Below are positions 37,404-45,861 of a stretch of DNA of 64,000 nt, one piece after another. How positions within the stretch are numbered: position 1 is the first letter of the stretch; every line of letters starts with the position of its first letter. The position numbers and the translations under genes were made by a program. The stretch comes from Pseudomonadota bacterium (GTDB taxonomy: Bacteria > Myxococcota_A > UBA9160 > SZUA-336), in assembly GCA_003247575.1 (NCBI GenBank), contig QJZC01000023.1:1-64000 (forward strand), in the 5' to 3' direction. The notes below the pieces were generated by a model, which did not search any database, was not told the DNA's origin, and saw nothing but the letters and a program-made list of their open reading frames with translations.

Positions 37404-37610
37404 TCAGCCGAGTTCTCCGATGTACTGCGCGAGATCTCGCTGGCGAATCCGGAGATATCGGTCCGGAAGGATCTCGCTCATCTCCGCTTCCGTGAGACGA
37501 AGACGAAGCACTTCCAGAGCGTCCTCCGCGCTCTTCCCGTACGAGAGCTTGCGGCGCCCGTCCCTGAGCTCGAACAGAAAGAAGCCGTGTGCCTGATCGA
37601 AGCTGCTCAT
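37404..37610 (-). CDS. Small protein coupled to a radical SAM gene
   Basis: 68 residues, charged and compact, opening MSSFDQAHGFFLFELRDG and with a helical middle, KSAEDALEVLRLRLTEAE, ending RDLAQYIGELG. The start is 2 bp after the radical SAM stop, with AAGG just inside the upstream gene, so translation is probably coupled. No signal peptide or cysteines. It does not look like a cleavable RiPP precursor with a Gly-Gly leader, but a partner or carrier protein for the radical SAM enzyme is possible. No family was recognised. Confidence 0.6.
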   Translation of the reverse strand: MSSFDQAHGFFLFELRDGRRKLSYGKSAEDALEVLRLRLTEAEMSEILPDRYLRIRQRDLAQYIGELG

Positions 37611-37612
37611 GG

Positions 37613-39025
37613 CTACGCCTTGGTGAGACTCTCGGAGAGGGTCCCTCGCACATCTGCAAGCCAGCTGGCTCCCGCGCCCTCGGCGACCTCGGCGTCGTAC
37701 CTTCCGGCCAACAAGGCACGATAGAAATCGTAGTCGACGCCCTTGAGCTTCTCGTCGTCCGGGAAGCGGTGGTAGTTGTCCTTCGACATGAGGCTCTTCC
37801 CCTCGGCGATCAGCTGATAGCCAAGCGCCGAGCCGGGATAGGGAGCATAGAACGCGATCGACGGATCGCAGCGCTTCACACTGCGCAACATTCGCATCGT
37901 CTTGAACGCATCTTCACGCGTCTCACCGGGAACCCCGAGCATGATGTTGGTCCACAGGCGCGGCGGCTGCTTGCCCTGTGCCTCCAGACGGTCGCCGAGC
38001 TGATTGATCAGGTCGATCGCGAACGCGTTGTCTTCCTCGGTGCACTCCTTGTTGAGGGTGCGCAGGACGCGATCGCTGCCGGACTCGAGCCCGATCGAGA
38101 TCCAGCGCCAGTTCGTTTCGAGCACCAACCGCTCGAACAGCTCCGGCCACGCGCGCACGGTATCGGCCCGTCCCGCGGCCCAGTACGGCCAGGGCTTCCG
38201 GGCCAGCCTCGGATACTTGTCGATCCACTCGCGCAGATAGGTGGGATTCTGAAAGAACATCGAGTCGTGGATCACGACGGTTCGGATGGGCCCGTACTTT
38301 CGGTCCAGAAAGTTGAGCTCGTCGATGACGGCTTCGACCGGCTTCCTCCCCATGTTGGGGATGTAGGAGTTCTCGTTACAGAAGGCGCAGCGCCAGGGAC
38401 AGACGCGACTCGTGAGGATCGTCGCGAGCGGCGGCGGCCCCCACTTCTTGGGCTCCAGGGGCCAGGGATTCCTCGCGAACAGCCGGCGGTACGCCGGCTT
38501 GGGCCACAGCTCCCGATCGATCATGGGCCACTCAGCCATCGACTTGGCCGACCGCCCCTCGAGGACGCGGGGGAAGGACTCCGGCGACTTGACCAGATCC
38601 ACGATCACCCCCTCACCGGGGCCCCGACAGATGTGATCGAAGTGCGGAACGGCGCGCATCTCGTCGAGCGCGACCGTGGCATGCAATCCCCCCACGACTA
38701 CGGTTCCAGTCGGATTGAGCTCCTTGAAGAGCTCGGCCGCCCGTCGCGCGACGGGATATGTATAGCTGCGCACGTTCATAAGCAGCATTTCGTAACCGCG
38801 CAGGTGCGGAACGAGCTCGTCCCAACTTCTTGCACTGCGGGTCGAAGCGAGATCGGTCGGCAGTCCGCTCTGGTGCAGGATAGTGCGCAGGAGCCCGAGC
38901 CCGTGATCTTGCATGTAGGAGCGGGGACGAACCATTTCCCCGAGATCACCGAGATCCAGCCACAGCCTCGGGTTCTCGTGCGGCGGCGCCGTCCGGTTCC
39001 GGATCCAAAATCGGAAGAGCTTCAT
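37613..39025 (-). CDS. B12-binding-domain radical SAM protein
   Basis: 470 residues from ATG 39025 (AAGG 12 nt upstream); an upstream ATG at 39052 is possible. The cobalamin-like N-terminal domain includes LLMNVRSYTYPVARRAAELF and TVVVGGLHATVALDEMR. The cluster motif is ILTSRVCPWRCAFCNENSYI. Later blocks ISIGLESGSDRVLRTLNKEC and IMLGVPGETREDAFKTMRML are typical of class-B-like radical SAM enzymes such as tetrapyrrole cyclases and methylases. It forms a tight pair with the 68-residue gene. It shares only general family features with the radical SAM protein at 34.5-36.1 kb, so it is not a recent duplicate. Confidence 0.85.
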   Translation of the reverse strand: MKLFRFWIRNRTAPPHENPRLWLDLGDLGEMVRPRSYMQDHGLGLLRTILHQSGLPTDLASTRSARSWDELVPHLRGYEMLLMNVRSYTYPVARRAAELFKELNPTGTVVVGGLHATVALDEMRAVPHFDHICRGPGEGVIVDLVKSPESFPRVLEGRSAKSMAEWPMIDRELWPKPAYRRLFARNPWPLEPKKWGPPPLATILTSRVCPWRCAFCNENSYIPNMGRKPVEAVIDELNFLDRKYGPIRTVVIHDSMFFQNPTYLREWIDKYPRLARKPWPYWAAGRADTVRAWPELFERLVLETNWRWISIGLESGSDRVLRTLNKECTEEDNAFAIDLINQLGDRLEAQGKQPPRLWTNIMLGVPGETREDAFKTMRMLRSVKRCDPSIAFYAPYPGSALGYQLIAEGKSLMSKDNYHRFPDDEKLKGVDYDFYRALLAGRYDAEVAEGAGASWLADVRGTLSESLTKA

Positions 39026-39211
39026 GCGGAGAACCTTAGAGCATCCGGTCACTTCGATCGAACAGAACTACTCTACCGCGCGCCTCCACTCAGTGCTCGA
39101 CGACTGCGGAACGCAGGCGCAATTCGTCGGACGAGCGTCCCTGGCGCAGGCATTTGCACCCATACTAGAGACAAAGCTCTCGCTTGGAGGCGATCGGGGC
39201 CTCCGTTGAAG

Positions 39212-39751
39212 CTAGGCGCCCCAGAGCTGGAAGCGAAGCTCCGGAAACCTGCCGAACAGTGCGTAAGCCTCTGGGTTCCCCATCTGCTCCCAGCCAGTGT
39301 ATCCGAAGCTTGGGTCCAGCGAGTGGAGCAGCAACGACAACAACAAGCCGTGGGTGGCGATCAGCGGCCTTCGATACCCCCCCTCTACGACCGCGCTGAG
39401 GGCTGCGCGCGCACGCTCGAGCGTCTCGGCACTGGATTCACCGTTGGGAGCCCGCAGATGAGGCTCCGAAAAGGCTCGCCGAACGTACTCCCGCCACTCG
39501 TCCACTGGCTCCGGTGAGAGCCGGTGCTCGATGAGACGATCATCGATGGACACCGGCAAGCCGAGTCTAGCCGCTAGTGGCTCGACACTCTCTCGGGCTC
39601 GCCGATAGGGACTGGACACGATGGCATCGATCCCCTCGCCTTGTAGCAGGTCGGCGAGTTCGTCCGCACTGCGGATCCCCTCGCCGGTAAGACCGGCTTC
39701 CGGCTCCTGGCCGGCAGCCGCGCAGTGTCGAACCACGAATCCCCAGAGCAT
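39212..39751 (-). CDS. Histidine phosphatase family protein (phosphoglycerate-mutase-like)
   Basis: 179 residues from ATG 39751 (GGGGAG upstream); the longer frame to 40081 is not supported. The phospho-accepting motif is FVVRHCAAAGQ (His9; Cys replaces the usual Gly of RHG). SSPYRRARESVEPLAARLGL follows, as in the family. The second catalytic His is in LIATHGLLLSLLLHSL. It hydrolyses or transfers a phosphate on a small molecule or protein. It is divergent from the membrane protein at 40.1 kb. Confidence 0.8.
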   Translation of the reverse strand: MLWGFVVRHCAAAGQEPEAGLTGEGIRSADELADLLQGEGIDAIVSSPYRRARESVEPLAARLGLPVSIDDRLIEHRLSPEPVDEWREYVRRAFSEPHLRAPNGESSAETLERARAALSAVVEGGYRRPLIATHGLLLSLLLHSLDPSFGYTGWEQMGNPEAYALFGRFPELRFQLWGA

Positions 39752-39764
39752 CAACGCTCCCCGC

Positions 39765-39791
39765 CACCATGCAGCTCGCACCATGCAGCTC
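39765..39791 (+). repeat. Tandem 13-bp duplication
   Basis: CACCATGCAGCTC occurs at 39765-39777 and 39779-39791, separated by one base, immediately upstream of the histidine phosphatase start. The rest of the 323-bp gap (39752-40074) shows nothing recognisable. Confidence 0.5.
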
Positions 39792-40074
39792 ATAGATTTG
39801 CGCCCGCGTCCATGCGGGCTCGCCCGCACCCTATCACCAGGCCGAAGCCCGAGATCAAGCGCACACCGTGGTCGGTTGGCCTCCGTCGATATCCAGCAGC
39901 GTGGCGAAGCGGCCGCAGGGCCCCGCCGACCGAGCCCACCCGTGGACCGCAAGCGGGCCGAGAGATTCCCACGCGCGAAGGTCAGCCCGCACCCGCCTGG
40001 GCAGGTAGTGACTCGTGAGGAGGAGAGGATTCTCTCCGTGGATCGTCTGTGCGCTGTACAGTATCGAGCAACGC

Positions 40075-41067
40075 ATGGCACGCATCAGCAGGCCTCGTTT
40101 GTTGTATGCCTTCTTTGCGAGTGCGCTAGTGCTCCTGGGGCTGGCCGGAATCCTGCTCTCGGTTCTGGAGAGCACGGTAGACCCTATGCCCATCGAAGGC
40201 GCGGCTGCCCCCTCGTACGCGCCGAGCGACCGACCCGTCCGCGATCGAGGGGCTCCCTCGGGAGTCGCTCCCTCCGAAGTCGCTCGCGACCCGACTTCCC
40301 CACGGAACCCCGTCCCTCGCGCTCGACCCGGGCTCGCACTCGACCTCGCCCTCAGCGACCTGCCCCTAGGACACGTTGCCTTCACCACACCCGATTCGAT
40401 GGAGCTCCAAGAGACGAAGACGATCGTGCTCCTGCTGTCTCTACGAGAGACGATCGAAGCGCTGCGTTCGGCAATAGAGGACGACTCGACTCCCGGTGCC
40501 GCGGTGGTCCGGGTCTCCGAGGTCATGGAAGCCAAGCTGACGGGCAGCGCGTTCGAGACACGTGCGGTGACGGACGAGAGACAGCCGATATCCGCCTCCG
40601 AGAGAAACGCATGGATCTGGGAGGTTCGGCCGCGGTCAGGAGGGAAGCACGGGCTCTTCCTGACGCTCTATGCCCATCTTCGAGTCGGAGACCGAGACGA
40701 ACGAAAGGTCGTCAAGGTTCTGGAACGCGAAATCATCGTCGAGGTGTCCCCGCTGCAGAGAGTGGCCTTCTTCCTGGACGCGAACTGGAAGTGGATCTCT
40801 GCAATCCTGATCCCCATTCTCGCCTGGCTGGGAAGGCGATGGTATGAGACGCGACACGATGACCCGGCGGACCGATCGAAAGCGGCGGCGCCCTTGGCAG
40901 GCGAGCAACCGGTTGCTTCGAGAGCCAACCGCACTCTGGATCCAGCGGAGCTCCCAGAGCTAGAGGCCCGGGGCACCACGCGAGAGGACTCGCCCCACTC
41001 CGGTCCCGTTCCGGATCCTCCTCCGGGTGGCCCTGACGAGGGGAGTGACCGGCAGCGACCGTACTGA
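40075..41067 (+). CDS. Two-TM protein with an extracytoplasmic beta-rich domain
   Basis: 330 residues from ATG 40075. TM1 is LLYAFFASALVLLGLAGILL. After a Pro/Arg-rich linker, residues about 110-235 form a beta-rich domain (TIVLLLSLRETIEALRSAIE, AAVVRVSEVMEAKLTGSAFE, WIWEVRPRSGGKHGLFLTLY). TM2 is in FLDANWKWISAILIPILAWL, and the tail is acidic and Pro-rich. I have an impression of similar WKW-P-xWL domain ends in large multidomain signalling proteins of cyanobacteria and myxobacteria, but no name can be given. It ends 28 bp from the dead C-terminus of copy C, facing it. Confidence 0.6.
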   Translation: MARISRPRLLYAFFASALVLLGLAGILLSVLESTVDPMPIEGAAAPSYAPSDRPVRDRGAPSGVAPSEVARDPTSPRNPVPRARPGLALDLALSDLPLGHVAFTTPDSMELQETKTIVLLLSLRETIEALRSAIEDDSTPGAAVVRVSEVMEAKLTGSAFETRAVTDERQPISASERNAWIWEVRPRSGGKHGLFLTLYAHLRVGDRDERKVVKVLEREIIVEVSPLQRVAFFLDANWKWISAILIPILAWLGRRWYETRHDDPADRSKAAAPLAGEQPVASRANRTLDPAELPELEARGTTREDSPHSGPVPDPPPGGPDEGSDRQRPY

Positions 41068-41095
41068 TCTAGGCGCGATCCACCGCGGATTCCGA

Positions 41096-41691
41096 CTACG
41101 CGCGGAAGCGATCCAGCTGCTCTCCGAGCTGTCGAACCTTCGCCTCGACTCCCCATTGCTGGTAGTGACTCCGAGCCTGTGCGAAAGCAGCCGTGGCGGC
41201 GGTCTCGCGCCGCAGGTCGAGAAACATCCGGCCGCGGCGTTCGTGGGCCAGAGCCGCGTGATGTATGAACGACTGCTCTTGGGCCGCGCGTCCGCCCTGC
41301 TGGTAGACTCGATCTGCATGGACGACATCCCGATCGATGCGAGCGAGCTCGGCTCCGAGAAGCAGCTCCATGTGAACGAGGTCGGGGGCATGGCTCGTCC
41401 ATCGACCCAGCTGGGACCTCGCGTCGCGGACCATGCGCCGGTACAGCCTCCGCAAACGCAACGGCGCGCCGGTGGCAAGGCACCTGCGGCCATGCCTCGG
41501 TAGAAGACGTGATCGGCAATCTGCGGTCCGGCGCTGACACGCCAAAGGCTACCGCCGAGCTCATCAGAGAGCGCGAGCGCCAAGTCGTCGCGCCCGACCG
41601 TGCACAGGACCATCATCCACAACGTATAGGCATGCGGCCGTGCGCTGCTCGAGTGCTCGGCAAGCCAGCCGCGGCTGGCCTCGAGCCAACG
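41096..41691 (-). pseudogene. Severed C-terminal part of copy C
   Basis: Reading through the TAG at 41692-41694, the same frame continues RWLEASRGWLAEHSSSARPH and then TLWMMVLCTVGRDDLALALS, equivalent to the TLWMMVLCVHGEFELAFEQS segment of copy A. Near 41480 the frame shifts. The second frame reads RRLYRRMVRDARSQLGRWTS, PDLVHMELLLGAELARID and ends LGEQLDRFRA at 41096, again matching the other copies. The tail was therefore once part of the gene and is now cut off by a nonsense codon and a frameshift. Confidence 0.8.
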
Positions 41692-44600
41692 CTAGAGTTC
41701 GTGCACATCGACATCCGTTCCGAGCAGCCGATAGACGCGTAGGCACTGAGCAGGGACGGGATACTGGTGATCCGCGCGATCGATCATCGTCACGAGCGCA
41801 TTCAGGCGATCGAGAGACTCCCGCACCGGGTCACCCCCGAGCGAACGATAGAGTGCGTCCAGAAAGAGTGCATAGTAGGAGTGCTCGACGTCTCCGGACT
41901 CCCTCATGCGCCCGACGAGCTCGTTCACCGAGGCCAGTGCCCTACGCCGAGGCCGCAGCCACGAGTACACCTGGATCGAAAGCTGAAACTCTGTGCGCAG
42001 ACTGTACACCGGGTGCGGCATGGCCTCGATCCAGTGCTGCGCAAGCTCGGCGAAGCGTTCCGACTCCGCGCCGTCGCCCAGGTACAGGAAGACATGAGCC
42101 GCATAGGCAGCACAGAGGTAGGACGGGGAGCCCAGCGCGCCCAGCTGGAGCGACTTTCGTAGCGCGAAGCAGGTCGACAGGACGACCAGCTGGGTATCCG
42201 TACGCGCACGAACCGCAGCCGAAGCGTGCAGTACCATGAGGACCGCAGCCAGTCGTTCGGGAACCTCAGCGCTCTGCGGGAAGAAAGAATCGCGGCTTCG
42301 TCCTCGCACTCCGCGACGAAACCAACGAAGGGTCGCGCGGGTACGGACCAGCGCTGGGTGCAGGGGCCAATTGATACCGAGCTCGCGCAGGCAATTCAGA
42401 GCGTACTGGGTTACCTCGCGGGGAGAATCTCGCAGCGCAAGGATATGCAGACGCCGCGACGTGACCTGCGCAGACTCGATGAACGAGCGTGCATGCGCGC
42501 CAGCCACTTCGAGCAGCTCGAGCCCGCGCTCCAGTTGCTTCAGTTGGAACGCGGTATCGACTGCCGTGAGATGAAGCTGGAGGCCAAGGCTACGCTCCTG
42601 CTGCCAGTCGGTCGCGCGGTAGAGCGAGACGGCACACTCGATGAATCTTTCCGCGTGAACGACCAAGCCACCGGCGAGTGAGCGTTGAGCAGCGTCCGCT
42701 TGGAGACGAACGAGCTCGATCCGCCGTGCCTCGGTGACACAGGAACTTCCGCGGCTCAGGTGGTTGGCGATCTCGAACAGTGCTTCATCGGAGATTGCAT
42801 CGGTCGAGATCGGGCCCTTCGATTCGCAATCCGACGACTCGAGAGTGGACCCATCCGTGTACCTCGACAACAGCCAGAATCCGGTCCGATGGTGCAGACG
42901 CGCGCGGTCGCCATCGGACAGTTGCATCTGGGCAGACTCTCGAATTCGGTCGTGCGCAAAGCGGAATCCTCCCGGAGACGGGCACAGAAGCCCGGCATCC
43001 GAGAGAGCGTACAGTGCGCGATCGAGATCGGGGCGCTCACCGCATCCCAGGCGGACGAGCAACTCGGCGTCGACTTCGTTTCCGACGCAGCTCGCAAATC
43101 GTAGGACGCGTTGGGCTTCCGAGCCCACGCGATCGATTCGAGCGGCGACCAAGGCCACCGCGCCTTCGGGAATCGGCGCTTGAGCGATGGCATCGCTCTG
43201 CCAGGTCCAGCGGGTGCCAGTCCAGCTGACTAGGCCCAAGCCGTGAACGTGCGTCACGAATTGCTGGATGACGAGCGGAAGACTACCCACCCGGCGGTCG
43301 ATTTCGGCGGCGAGCGGCCTTGCCTCTGCGGTCGTACACCCAAGGGCCTCTGCGAGCATCTCACTGGCACTGTCCTGCGACACCGCGCCGAGCTCGAGTC
43401 GCTCGAAGACTGCCCCACGCGCTTCCAACGACCCGATGAGAAGGCTCAGGGGATACGACGAGGACACTTCGTCGGAGCGGTACGCACCGACGATCAGCAG
43501 ATAGGGCATCGGGTCGCCGGAGAGCAGGGTATCGAACAGCAAACGACTATCTGCGTCCGCCCACTGCAGATCATCGATGAACAAGGCCAACGGATGCTGA
43601 GCCTGCGCACAGGCCCCCAGCAATCGCCGAATAGCCAGGAGGAGACGCGCACGCGTCGCCTGAGGCTCCAAGCGCGGCACGGGCGCCACCTCGCCCAGAA
43701 CGAACCGTAGGTCCGGAACCAGTTCGACGACCGCGCCCGCAATCGATCCGAGGCCATGGCACAGGGCATCCCGCCACTCTTCGAGCGAATCGTCGCTCTC
43801 GACAAGAAGTTGTCGAGCCAGCGACTCCAAGACGTCGATCCAAGCGCCGAAGGGGCGTTCGCTATAGAGATCGAAGCAACCAGATGCGAGGTATCCCCGA
43901 GCCTCACTGACCGATTCGCGAAGCGTCGACACGAGGGTTGACTTGCCCGCCCCTGAGGGTCCGCCGACCAGCACAGTTCGCATCTCCCCCGATCGAACCG
44001 CGGTATATGCGTCGCCCAGCCCTGCGCACTCCGCATCGCGGCCGACGATGCGCGACGAGAATCGGGGACGTTCGGGCGCGTCGCAGGACGCGAGCACGAA
44101 GCCGTCCAGGCTCGGATCGCGGCTCCATTGCTCCAGCATGGCTCGGAGGTCCGCGTTCATCGCCAGCGCGCTCTGATAGCGCTCATCTGGCTCCTTGCTC
44201 AGAAGCTTGAGAACCAGTTCGCAGAGCGGAGCCGGCAGCTCCGGGCGCACGTCAGCCGGAGACCGCGGACACAGCGCCAGATGAGCATGCACCAGACCGA
44301 GAGGATCGCTGAGCTCGAACGGAGCCTGGCCCGTGAGCGCGTAATAGAAGGATCCCCCCAAGGTGTAGAGATCGCTTCTGGCATCGCAGCCGCGGTTCAT
44401 GCGCCCGGTCTGTTCTGGGGCGATGAAGGCGAGCCGATCTTCCATTGCACCCGATACGGACGAACTCTCCGGAGATTGCGGACCTGAGCCCAACGGACGC
44501 GCGTAGCGAAACCCGATCAGATGCGACCTGAGGGTCGTCGGCTCGACGAGAATATTCTGTGGGCTCGGGTCGCCGTGGAGCCACCGGTTCGCGTGCATGA

Positions 44601-44949
44601 CGGCGAGGCCATCTGCGATCTGGATCCCGACGCGCAGGAATTCGTCCATGCTGGGCAGCGCTTCCGCGACCCAGGAGGCGAGCCGCTGTCCAGGCGCCCA
44701 CTCCATGACCAAGACAGGGCTCTCTCGGGCCTGATCGAAAGCAAAGGCCTGCGGGATCACGGAGTGCGCGGACACCCGGAGAGCCTCATACTCACGCCGG
44801 TGTTCGGGAGAGTGCGAGCGATAGAGCTTGATCGCGACCTTGCGGCCATCGCCCTCGAAGCTGCCACGGTACACGCGCGCCGTCGGGCCCTGGTGAACGA
44901 CCTTTTCGAGCTCGATGCCGGAAACGTACACATCCGAGGTCTCCAGCAT
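41692..44949 (-). CDS. Pseudokinase-AAA_16 ATPase-TPR protein (copy C, truncated)
   Basis: 1,085 residues, about 190 shorter than copies A and B because of an amber stop. The start ATG 44949 has GGGGAG just upstream. The kinase-like domain keeps Lys41 (VAIKLY), the HRD-equivalent Asp127 (WLHGDPSPQN), IAPEQTGRMNRG and RSDLYTLGGSFYY. DFG is GFR (146-148) and the HRDLKPxN Lys is Ser129, so metal and phosphate handling is lost. Walker A GGPSGAGKS (329-337) and Walker B ALFIDDLQWADAD are intact. TPR-like helices follow up to the stop. It is the least degenerate kinase domain of the family here but the only one with a broken C-terminus. Confidence 0.8.
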   Translation of the reverse strand: MLETSDVYVSGIELEKVVHQGPTARVYRGSFEGDGRKVAIKLYRSHSPEHRREYEALRVSAHSVIPQAFAFDQARESPVLVMEWAPGQRLASWVAEALPSMDEFLRVGIQIADGLAVMHANRWLHGDPSPQNILVEPTTLRSHLIGFRYARPLGSGPQSPESSSVSGAMEDRLAFIAPEQTGRMNRGCDARSDLYTLGGSFYYALTGQAPFELSDPLGLVHAHLALCPRSPADVRPELPAPLCELVLKLLSKEPDERYQSALAMNADLRAMLEQWSRDPSLDGFVLASCDAPERPRFSSRIVGRDAECAGLGDAYTAVRSGEMRTVLVGGPSGAGKSTLVSTLRESVSEARGYLASGCFDLYSERPFGAWIDVLESLARQLLVESDDSLEEWRDALCHGLGSIAGAVVELVPDLRFVLGEVAPVPRLEPQATRARLLLAIRRLLGACAQAQHPLALFIDDLQWADADSRLLFDTLLSGDPMPYLLIVGAYRSDEVSSSYPLSLLIGSLEARGAVFERLELGAVSQDSASEMLAEALGCTTAEARPLAAEIDRRVGSLPLVIQQFVTHVHGLGLVSWTGTRWTWQSDAIAQAPIPEGAVALVAARIDRVGSEAQRVLRFASCVGNEVDAELLVRLGCGERPDLDRALYALSDAGLLCPSPGGFRFAHDRIRESAQMQLSDGDRARLHHRTGFWLLSRYTDGSTLESSDCESKGPISTDAISDEALFEIANHLSRGSSCVTEARRIELVRLQADAAQRSLAGGLVVHAERFIECAVSLYRATDWQQERSLGLQLHLTAVDTAFQLKQLERGLELLEVAGAHARSFIESAQVTSRRLHILALRDSPREVTQYALNCLRELGINWPLHPALVRTRATLRWFRRGVRGRSRDSFFPQSAEVPERLAAVLMVLHASAAVRARTDTQLVVLSTCFALRKSLQLGALGSPSYLCAAYAAHVFLYLGDGAESERFAELAQHWIEAMPHPVYSLRTEFQLSIQVYSWLRPRRRALASVNELVGRMRESGDVEHSYYALFLDALYRSLGGDPVRESLDRLNALVTMIDRADHQYPVPAQCLRVYRLLGTDVDVHEL

Positions 44950-45191
44950 GGTCTCCCCATCGGCGCGTCGAGAGGCGAGCTTGACGCGCCGCGCGCCCTA
45001 TCCCGCCTCACCGGTCAGCCTACTTCGAGGAGCTGACCTGCTCCGCCTTCGTTCCAGGCAGGCGAACGGTTAGGAATCGGTAAGGACTCGAGGGCTGATC
45101 TTGGGATTCCTTGGCCTTCTCGCGAACCTGGTGCTCCGTCGTACGCGAGTGCGTTCGGCGTAACTCACCAGCTTCGTAAGAGGATGGACAC

Positions 45192-45635
45192 ATGGCATAC
45201 CAGGTACAGTTCTTGGGCCGAATGGAGCAGATCGAAGCACTCGAAGCTCACATCTCGACGTGGTCTCAGCGCGGTTCGCGCGTGGATCACTGGACCCTCG
45301 AAGCAGATCCGAGCCAGCCCGGCGAGACCCGTGTGGTGGGGTCCGGCAAGGTTGACGACACCGTGTTCGAGCTCTACCGGCCGGACATGGAGAGAGGTCA
45401 CACGGAGCTCCTCTTCGACGGCACGACCGTCTATCGCCTGACGGCACTCGGTCTCGGCGATTGGAGCGTCAAGGTGCGCATCAAGGCCAAGCTAGCCGGA
45501 TCGAGCACGGGCCTGGTCACGATCGCCTCGGGAGTCGCGAACCAGGACCTTTTCGTCCACGGGCGCAGGGGCAGCGAGCTCCCTCTCCCCGCCGGTGACG
45601 TGGCCAACGTGAGCGTGCTCGCGGAGCGCACCTAG
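45192..45635 (+). CDS. Small soluble protein of unknown function
   Basis: 147 residues with AGAGG about 10 nt upstream. No signal peptide or membrane segment. It opens MAYQVQFLGRMEQIEALEAH. Beta-strand-like segments (TELLFDGTTVYRLTALGLGD, WSVKVRIKAKLAGSS, TGLVTIASGVANQDLFVHG) give a beta-sandwich appearance. The consistent third-position GC and ribosome site support a real gene. No family was recognised. A strong hairpin follows its stop. Confidence 0.55.
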   Translation: MAYQVQFLGRMEQIEALEAHISTWSQRGSRVDHWTLEADPSQPGETRVVGSGKVDDTVFELYRPDMERGHTELLFDGTTVYRLTALGLGDWSVKVRIKAKLAGSSTGLVTIASGVANQDLFVHGRRGSELPLPAGDVANVSVLAERT

Positions 45636-45682
45636 CCTCAGCGGGCTCGGCCGTCCTGCGAGAACGCAGAGATCTGCGGCTC

Positions 45683-45714
45683 GGTTTGGGGCCGGACAGG
45701 TCCGGCCCCAAACC
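45683..45714. terminator. Perfect 15-bp hairpin
   Basis: GGTTTGGGGCCGGAC (45683-45697) pairs with GTCCGGCCCCAAACC (45700-45714) across a 2-nt loop. It lies 48 bp after the stop of the 147-residue gene. There is no T-run, so it is a strong structural terminator candidate or a cruciform. Confidence 0.6.
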
Positions 45715-45861
45715 CTTGGCCAACAGCACTCCGGCCAGGACACGGGGAGCCTCTCCGGACACGCGAGACGCGAGACAGGCTAGGATGGTCCGAAGATCAG
45801 GGTGGCTCTTGGAGATGCGCGGCGTGATCTCTCGGGCCGTCCTCTGACCAGGGGAGGCCCG

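Noticed and set aside
37589-39517. 642-codon plus-strand open frame opposite the radical SAM gene
   Set aside because: The minus strand has the CxxxCxxC motif and a clear fold. The plus frame has no motifs and runs across several genes.
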